From Burhinus oedicnemus (taxonomy: Eukaryota > Chordata > Aves > Charadriiformes > Burhinidae), in contig VFFE01007724.1 of NCBI GenBank assembly GCA_008921705.1, positions 2,734,127 through 2,798,126 of the forward strand: 64,000 nucleotides of DNA. The letters run 5' to 3'. Position numbers and translations under genes: made by a program. Positions 57,601-64,000 of the stretch are shown here, in pieces; position 1 is the stretch's first letter; the number at the start of each line of letters is the position of its first letter. The notes beneath the pieces were generated by a model. It was not told the origin of the DNA, did not search any database, and worked only from the letters and a program-made list of their open reading frames with translations.

Positions 57601-58679
57601 GCCTGAAAGTCCTCTATTAACATTGCGTTGGGGATCTCGCCACCAATTCACTCACTATTTTATTTTCATCTGCTTCACTAGAGATGAATAAATGCAGTTC
57701 TCTGAAGTACTCTTCCCCTCCCCTTTGAAAGCCCAATTCTAGACAATGTATGCAACAGGGACACAAATAATCATAATGCTTTTCAAGTTGTTTGCCTTCT
57801 ATTGCTAAAGTTAAATATGTTTAAATAGTGAAAGTTACCAACTTGAAACCTCCTATCTGTTCCTGTAATGAAGGCCAGAGGGAATTTAACCCTAATCATT
57901 TTCTTCTTTCCTGGAAGCAAATGAACTTGCTATGAGTGAGCGTGTACTGGTCCTCACCGGTAAGAATGAACTTCAGAAAATTGCCACTTGACATTGGAGA
58001 GCATTGTGCGGATTCTACCAGCACAACCAGAAATTGAAATAGAGGCCCCAAGAGCAAAAGGTTTAATAATGCAGCAAGTCTGTCAAGCAATTGAATTTAA
58101 ATAATGCTATAATGCAAAACACTAGTTACTAATTACCACAAGGAAGGAATTGCAATAGAAACTTTCAACACTGTGTTATTATGCTGGGGCAATAATACGA
58201 GATTGGCTTGGTCTTGCAATATAAAATCCTGATTTCAAATTGATTTTATTGAAACAAATGAAATGAGCAGAAAGCTTATTTGGAGTAGACACTTGAAAAT
58301 AGGAATTCAATACTTAGTGAAAATATAAACTGTCTAGCTATCTAGTAATAAATACGAGAAAATAAGTTGAATAGCTTTCATGACACAAGTAGGCTGTAAT
58401 TCTAAGTAATGCTGAGCTCGGATTGTGACCCATGTCCCGGGCGTTTGGCTGTCTCACTCAAAGCCAAGTTTGTGAAGCACAGCTGTGTGACTGGCTTAGT
58501 TTTACTGAAAAAAAACCCCACAAAGTTGTTGAGCTGTGAGATTGTCTATAAGCAAAAGCTTTGCAATATAAGGAAATTAATAATGGAAGAGTGAAATCTT
58601 GATATTATTATAGTAAATCTAGGGTTCAAAGGAAAAGTACTGACATGACAAGATGTAAAACTCCAGAAAAAGCAGGGTC

Positions 58680-58930
58680 AGAAGGTTGCCACTCTGCAAG
58701 ACAGAGGATCTAGCCCACTCTAAAACCTGCAGTGGCTGACACAGCCACCCTGGACTGATAACTGCCTGGCCAGCAGGGACTCATTGGGCGCCACCATGGG
58801 GCGAGGTGATCATGCTGGTGCTTAGCCTTGTGGCATGTAAAGCCAAGCTGCCTTCTGTAGCTATTAACCAAAATTATTGTTTGCTTCCAAATCGTATCTG
58901 ATCCTGCTTGCACAACGTCTGCGTATGAAA
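58680..58930. promoter_or_regulatory. GC-richer patch with two CTCF-like motifs
   Basis: Within an AT-rich region this ~250-base patch contains GGCCAGCAGGGACTC (58768-58782) and CGCCACCATGGGGCGAGG (58789-58806), both close to the CTCF core CCASYAGRKGGC on the plus strand, about 20 bases apart. The second also forms a strong Kozak-like ATG context, but the frame from it stops after nine codons. An insulator or loop anchor is a possibility; no other evidence is available in the sequence. Confidence 0.25.
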
Positions 58931-58934
58931 AAAG

Positions 58935-60340
58935 ACGCCCAAGTAAATGTGACGCAGGGGGCTGGTTAAACAGTAAGGCTGAGTACTCTGCCCTCCTGAG
59001 AATTACTTTGTGCAGCTTGACTAGTGGAATTATAGTTAAACAACTGTAACTGAAGAAAGTAAAGCAACTAGTTATGTTTAGTTTGGATGTCTTCTCTAAT
59101 CAAGAATGTTTTTGTATAATTTGTGCCAACCAGTTGCATTTAAAGAGCTCTTTTTGGCTAACATACTCAATATTTTTTTCTGTGCTTTGGTCATTAGAGT
59201 ATTTAATGTGCTAAAAGTTTGAAACAATTATGGTATAAAAATCGTTGGGCATAACATTGAGGCACCATGTTAGCAGATTCTTCCAGTAAGAAGGAAAGGG
59301 TGGAAAGAAGACGGGGTTTAAGAGGTAGATTGGCAACAGCTAACAAAAATAAGGGTATTCAATGGAGTTAGGAGGATTGAGATTTGAAAACTGGGAGGTC
59401 AGATTATGCTGCACTCCTCAGAGAAAGAAGAAATAGCACTATACTGGAGGTGGGCAAGGTAGCAGAGATTGCACTGCGCTATTATTGATGCTAAGGAAAG
59501 GAAGAATAAAAAGATAACGTGAACTAGAACAATGAAATGTGAAAGAGAAGGGCTTATCATTTGTGATATCTACATAACTCCTGAGCATGAATTCATGACG
59601 GTAGTTTCTATTATTTCGAAGTATTTTGAGTTTATTGAGTAAGAAAATTTAACTGTGTTGATGTGAGACTGAAACAGATAAAATGTGAGAGGAACAGACA
59701 CTCTAAGGAAGCCCAGACTTGCAATTTTCATTTTCCCACACCTCTACGAAATAGTTCCTTTCCATTTCTGGAGAGCACCACCTGTGCTAGATGGTTTTTA
59801 AAAGTGATCCCAGGCAGATCTGCCATGAGATGGCAATTTCCTCTCTTATTTCCAGCTGTATACTCTTATTAAGATGTTACTGGTTTTGCCACAAAACAGC
59901 TGCTGACAGTAGCAACTGGGAAATGTGGAGTATGAATGCTACTTAAGCCTCCTCTCTTGTCTTTTTGGTGTGGGGTAATTTGCCCAGTGCATTAATTTGC
60001 AACAAAGAAAGACGCAGTTTTCAGTCAATGGAGTCAGTTCTGAAGCTTAGAGCAACATTATTCTTTTGTTCTTTAGCAAATTGTCGGTTCTGTCTGGGGA
60101 TTTTGTTAGGGGAGTAACAGGTTTCTTTCTGCCAGTTCTTCAGCAAGAAGGGAAGCTCATTACCAATTTTTAATACGAAAAAGTAAGGGGCAAGTTTTAA
60201 TAACAAAAAATTGAAGAGCCATGTGACAGCATAGCATTTCAACATGGTGCGCACTACCTTGTGAAAGGTACGGCTGAGTGGTTACAGTACTGTCTGTATT
60301 AACAAAAAAAAAAATCTCTGCTGTGTATAAATATGGTGTG
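58935..60340. other. non-coding stretch, purine-rich in part
   Basis: About 59280-59560 is purine-rich on the plus strand. No gene or repeat recognised. Confidence 0.55.
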
Positions 60341-60345
60341 GATGT

Positions 60346-60393
60346 ATCGATATAAACTATATCGATTATATATGTATGCATGTATACGTATAC
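60346..60393. repeat. AT-rich palindrome cluster
   Basis: Arms ATCGATATA (60346-60354) and TATATCGAT (60358-60366) are perfect complements around AAC. Sixteen bases on, GTATACGTATAC (60382-60393) is a perfect 12-bp palindrome. Together they make a short region with strong cruciform potential. Confidence 0.85.
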
Positions 60394-60399
60394 CTACTC

Positions 60400-61260
60400 T
60401 TGATGACATTAAATGGACTGTATTAACAAATACGGAGTTAATTGTATATTATACAAGTTACAAAATAAAATATCACAGATACTGATTGTGCATCATCTTG
60501 CACATGGGTGACTCCCCTGCTCTGGAAAAATCTTTGTCTTTTAGTTAGAAAAAGGATTTCCTACTACTGTATTTGAAAAGCAGTTAGCACATCCTGGTAA
60601 TTAAGGTAACGTAAAAATCGATGTACTAATTGTTTTGGTTTTTTTCCCTGTTGCTATATATACTAATAATGAAATTCAGACTAAACAGGTTCCTAATTCA
60701 ATTAGTTCTTTTGGCTGCATCTGTGTGCATATTAGCTGTACGTTTTCAAAAGGTTTTAATCTAGTAGGAGCCACTTGAGCAAATGAAAAACAATTTTAGT
60801 GAAACAGGTATAGGAATAGGGATGCTTCCTGGTAATGCACAGTTACTCTGTCTAGATGAGAGTAAAGAGAGAGAAGATCATTGAGTTCGAGAAAATGGTC
60901 ATGCCAGTAAACATTTGCTGCTTGTACAAGATCTTCTGAAGTAATTTTTTTGTTGACGTTTGCTACTGTGAGATTGTATAGGGAATTTGCAAGAAAGAGC
61001 CTTGCAGAAAAGGGCAATTCTTTGTGTTAACTCATGTTCAATACCAAGCATGTCTTTCCAAGACTTAAGCATATTATTTTCAGTTCTCCAAAAGACATGG
61101 CAAAAGCCACCAACCTAACAGGAGAATTTAAAAAAATCTAAGCAACTTAAAACAAAAATTAAAAATGGCTTCACAGTAATGAAGTCAGACTCTGGTTAAA
61201 AGTTAATTTTTAAATATTTTTATTCCTTTGGTGCGAAAGAATTGCTAGGAGTAAGCCACC
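60400..61260. other. AT-rich non-coding stretch
   Basis: No gene or repeat recognised. Confidence 0.55.
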
Positions 61261-61263
61261 AGT

Positions 61264-61437
61264 CACAGAATCATAGAATAATTTAGGTCAGAAGACACCT
61301 TTGCAGCTCTCTTTTTTTCCAGCATTACGACCAAAAATAGGGCCACCATCAAAGTTTGGGACTGCTCAGGCTCTCGTCTGGATGTTTGTGAAAATGTCCA
61401 AGAATGGGGTTCCTACAGGCTCCCTTGGGGAGCCTTT
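61264..61437 (-). mobile_element. CR1 LINE, old diverged 3' fragment
   Basis: CACAGAATCATAGAATAATT is the reverse complement of a CR1 3' end, followed by AGGTCAGAAGACACCT and, further on, TGTCCAAGAATGGGGTTCC and CTCCCTTGGGGAGCC, which align with the conserved CR1 3' block at low identity. Divergence and small indels point to an old copy of a different subfamily from the 35-46 kb cluster. The open frame across it is antisense. Confidence 0.65.
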
Positions 61438-62140
61438 AATATCCCACAGCTTTAGAGAAGTTATGTTACATGATGCGTGCAGTGTTCTCAGTAAATTGAA
61501 CCATTAGGTCAATTAACTGCATTTTTCCATAATATAATTTTATACAGGTTTTAATGTTAATGATTTTTCATTGCTAATTAATGTACAAAGAAGAAAAGGT
61601 TAAAATATATCTCGCTACTTGGTATCATATGCAAGAGATGCAGGTCTCTAGTTTGTTCTCGTGCTTTTGAGATTGAACTCCAGCTTTCTTCTCCATGAAG
61701 GTTTGGACCTTACTTCTCCCCACTCATGCATAAATCTCCATTCTCCTGCCCAGAATCGCGTCCTCCTCCAACCTCTTCATTCCCTCAGAGCTACTACACA
61801 TCTTCCTCCTCCCCTCTACTCATACAAAATAAATAAAAATATTTATACCTGAGTTTTCTGTAATCAAGCCACAAACTGAACTTAAAGTCTTATATTCTCT
61901 GTGGGTGTATACATCCATTTATATCACTTAAAGATAATATTTTTCTGATCAAGCCTCTCCCAGTAAGTTAATTTATTAGAATCTTACCATTGTGAACAGC
62001 AATATGCTTTAGACGTAGGGAAGTCCCAGCTTCAGTAAGATAAGAATCTTCTTATTTGTCCTACTATATGTGAATCTGATCAAATTAATAAGAAAAGAGC
62101 TTCCAATGTATTTCAAAAATGTCAGGTCCTTTAGGGAATG

Positions 62141-62221
62141 TTTTGGTGGTTTTTGGTTGGGGGTTTTTTGTTTGTTTTTGGTTTGTTGTTTTCTTTTGTT
62201 TGTTTGTTTTTTCTTTTTTTA
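62141..62221. repeat. (TTTG)n T/G-rich low-complexity tract
   Basis: Repeated GTTTGTTTGTTT and GGTTTTTGG units on the plus strand, seen directly; open frames here encode only Phe/Gly/Val-rich low complexity. Confidence 0.9.
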
Positions 62222-63851
62222 TAAAAACTGCACTAAACCACACTTGCTGTTTTCTTTTTTCATACATTAAGCTTCATTATGTGCTGATTGACGGTCTGAG
62301 TTGTTCCTATTCTCCTGCTGCTTAATTACATACAGACATCTTGTTATTCTTCTATAATTTCATGACCATGCTAATGAAAGTATTGGGACTATGGATTGAT
62401 TTCCATGGAGTCTTATCTTTTTGTAATTTAGGGCCTGTTAGGAATGAAAAGAAAACCTCCAAGAATTTACAATTTAAGAGCAATTTAAATCTAATTAATT
62501 AAAAGAGAAGTAAGTCCTGGTACTTCCATAACAACAAAATTCAGAAGCTTTGAGCGCTTTGATTTCTCACTTGATGTTTTGGAGTTCTGCAGATGCAGAC
62601 CAGGCAGTAGTCTATAAAACGCGTGTCCAATTGTCTTGTTGGATAGGGATGCACAGCTGGGGGCTACTAACTATATTTTTTAAATCTAAGGAAAAAGAAA
62701 TGCGCTTTTCTAAAGATGGAAAAGAAGATGCAAAAGTTTTAGAAAGTGAACAGAGGCATCTGCCTATGACTACGTTATACAGTGCACGTAAACCTCCTAC
62801 TGTCTAAGTGGCATATGGAAAGTCTAGCTGTAGTCTCTAAAATAAAATCCGAGATGTCTCCCTTAGAAGCCCTAGCTATAGCAGTCATTCTAGCAAGAAA
62901 CTTAAAGAATGCTTTGCAAAGGAGTGGTAATTCACAGTGAACTTTCTTAGTCTGTTGGGGTTTTTTTTGGTTGCTTGGTGTTTTTTCCTGTTGCGGAAGG
63001 AATTATGTCCTCCACTGGTTCTGTCCTGCTGTCTCCATATCATGTACTATCTTGTGCTGATGTAACTCCAGTTACCACAGTGAAGTTGTGTCTGATCTAT
63101 GGAACTGCAAGATCAAAATTAAGCCTTGAACTTGAATTTTTATTAGCGGCTACATCAGGCATTATATTGAGCTTTACTGACTTCTTTTTAAAATGATCTA
63201 TTTCACATCCATATTCCAGTCCTCATACTTTAATTCTGTAACGTAAATAGCAAATGAACCATGTCTGCTGAATGTAGGACTGAAGAGGAGAGGTGAGGAG
63301 AAAAAATCATGAAAAGGAATCCATTAATTACTTGTAAGCATCGGTCTAACTCAAGATGTTTGCCAGCTACAAATTCCTGGAGGCTGGGCGAGTGTTTTGG
63401 GGCAGTATGACAAGCTACTGCTTTGGGGTTTTGTCTCTGGCCTGACTTGGAGACCAAATTTTTGGTTTGACTCACTATGGGAACTTTTTGAAGTGCACAA
63501 GAATGAGCATTTAAGATGTGTTGCTTTCAAAGACTATTTCACGGGTAGTAAAACTTGCAGTATATTCTTGCACCAAATCTATATATTTCTACAAACCCTT
63601 TAAAGGAACATAGCCAATATCTGCTATTATTTATATTTAATCCAGAATAATTTATTAGTTACTTCTCTGAAAGTCATGAAAGCAGAGTTTGACCCCAGTA
63701 GTCTTTGTCCAAAGGAAGCAGAATTCAAGTGTCCATGATGAGTATTTTTGGGTTTGTTGTTTTTTTTTTTCCACAATTTTCTAAGATCCAGGGCAAGGTA
63801 CCAGTACTGAAACTGTACTAGTATCAGGGATTCTGTTTGACTCCTGATGCC

Positions 63852-63876
63852 TTTTTTTTTTTTTTTTTTTTTTTTT
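63852..63876. repeat. poly-T run (25 T)
   Basis: The longest homopolymer in the window. It is preceded by CTGATGCC and has no recognisable retrotransposon 5' to it on the minus strand (which would read A25), so it is not assigned to a retrocopy. Confidence 0.9.
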
Positions 63877-64000
63877 AGTAATTGCAAAGTACCTAAAATC
63901 ATCTACATGGTTTTGCATTTTTAGATTGCTGTGTGTCCAAGGATTTCAGAGATCTTTATGACTACAGCAATCCCTATACTTTTCTGTGGGTAAGAAGTAG

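Larger units (their letters stand above)
51495..58680. other. AT-rich non-coding stretch
   Basis: No gene or interspersed repeat recognised. T-rich runs at 52151-52166 and 54249-54287; a CTCF-like motif at 54679-54691 on the minus strand. Open frames such as 55080-55352 (minus) and 57364-57651 (minus) have no splice or domain support. Confidence 0.55.
61440..64000. other. AT-rich non-coding stretch to window end
   Basis: No gene recognised. Contains the T/G-rich tract at 62141-62221 and a T25 run near the right end. Open frames at 62550-62807 and 62975-63196 have no splice support. Confidence 0.55.

Noticed and set aside
58790..58830. Kozak-perfect GCCACCATGGGG as a gene start
   Set aside because: The frame from it stops after nine codons, and no donor site follows before the stop.
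1..64000. tRNA, rRNA, snRNA, miRNA, CRISPR or bacterial/phage features
   Set aside because: No internal promoter boxes, cloverleaf ends, known small-RNA sequences, regular spaced repeats or dense same-strand gene packing were found; the sequence is vertebrate nuclear DNA.
1..64000. Endogenous retrovirus or LTR element
   Set aside because: No pair of long direct terminal repeats, primer-binding site, polypurine tract next to an LTR, or retroviral coding signature was seen.

Overview
The window reads as non-coding nuclear DNA from a bird. The main evidence is CR1 LINE copies with the avian-type 3' end: a '..ggttggactagatgatctttaaggtcccttcc..' block closed by short ATTCTATGA repeats with no poly-A tail. 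There are also no Alu-, B1- or L1-like sequences, the background is AT-rich, and there are two degraded palindromic repeats of a type I associate with sauropsid genomes. A crocodilian or turtle is less likely but not excluded. No complete gene, rRNA, tRNA, CRISPR array or prokaryotic feature was seen.

Layout: 1-9 kb is AT-rich sequence with the best candidate coding exons (minus strand, 2493-2729 and 4472-4599), but neither is proven. 9-13 kb has simple T-rich and purine-rich tracts and two short GC/CpG-rich patches (12.1-12.4 and 12.9 kb). 13-24 kb is mostly featureless, apart from an old MITE-like repeat at 14.95 kb and two weak exon-like segments (19.3 and 21.0 kb). A CR1 copy on the minus strand lies at 24.3-24.8 kb. 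About 26.4-34.8 kb, interrupted by a 593-base assembly gap (28528-29120), has a motif-dense, low-repeat texture typical of conserved non-coding (enhancer-type) DNA; 37.7-38.1 kb is similar. 35.3-46.4 kb is the repeat cluster: five plus-strand CR1 copies, including one 1.3-kb copy that keeps decayed reverse-transcriptase coding sequence. 46.4-64 kb is again AT-rich with few repeats; it holds another palindromic MITE-like relic (51.4 kb), a GC-richer patch with CTCF-like motifs (58.8 kb), an AT palindrome cluster (60.35 kb) and an old minus-strand CR1 (61.3 kb).

The most economical reading is a large avian intron or gene desert with scattered regulatory elements. Open reading frames of 60-150 codons occur throughout, about as often as chance would give in six frames, so length alone was not accepted as evidence for a gene. 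I found no previously undescribed system. The points most worth testing are the phase-compatible candidate exons near the left end, the motif-dense blocks at 26.4-34.8 and 37.7-38.1 kb, and the isolated CpG-rich patch at 31.45-31.74 kb.
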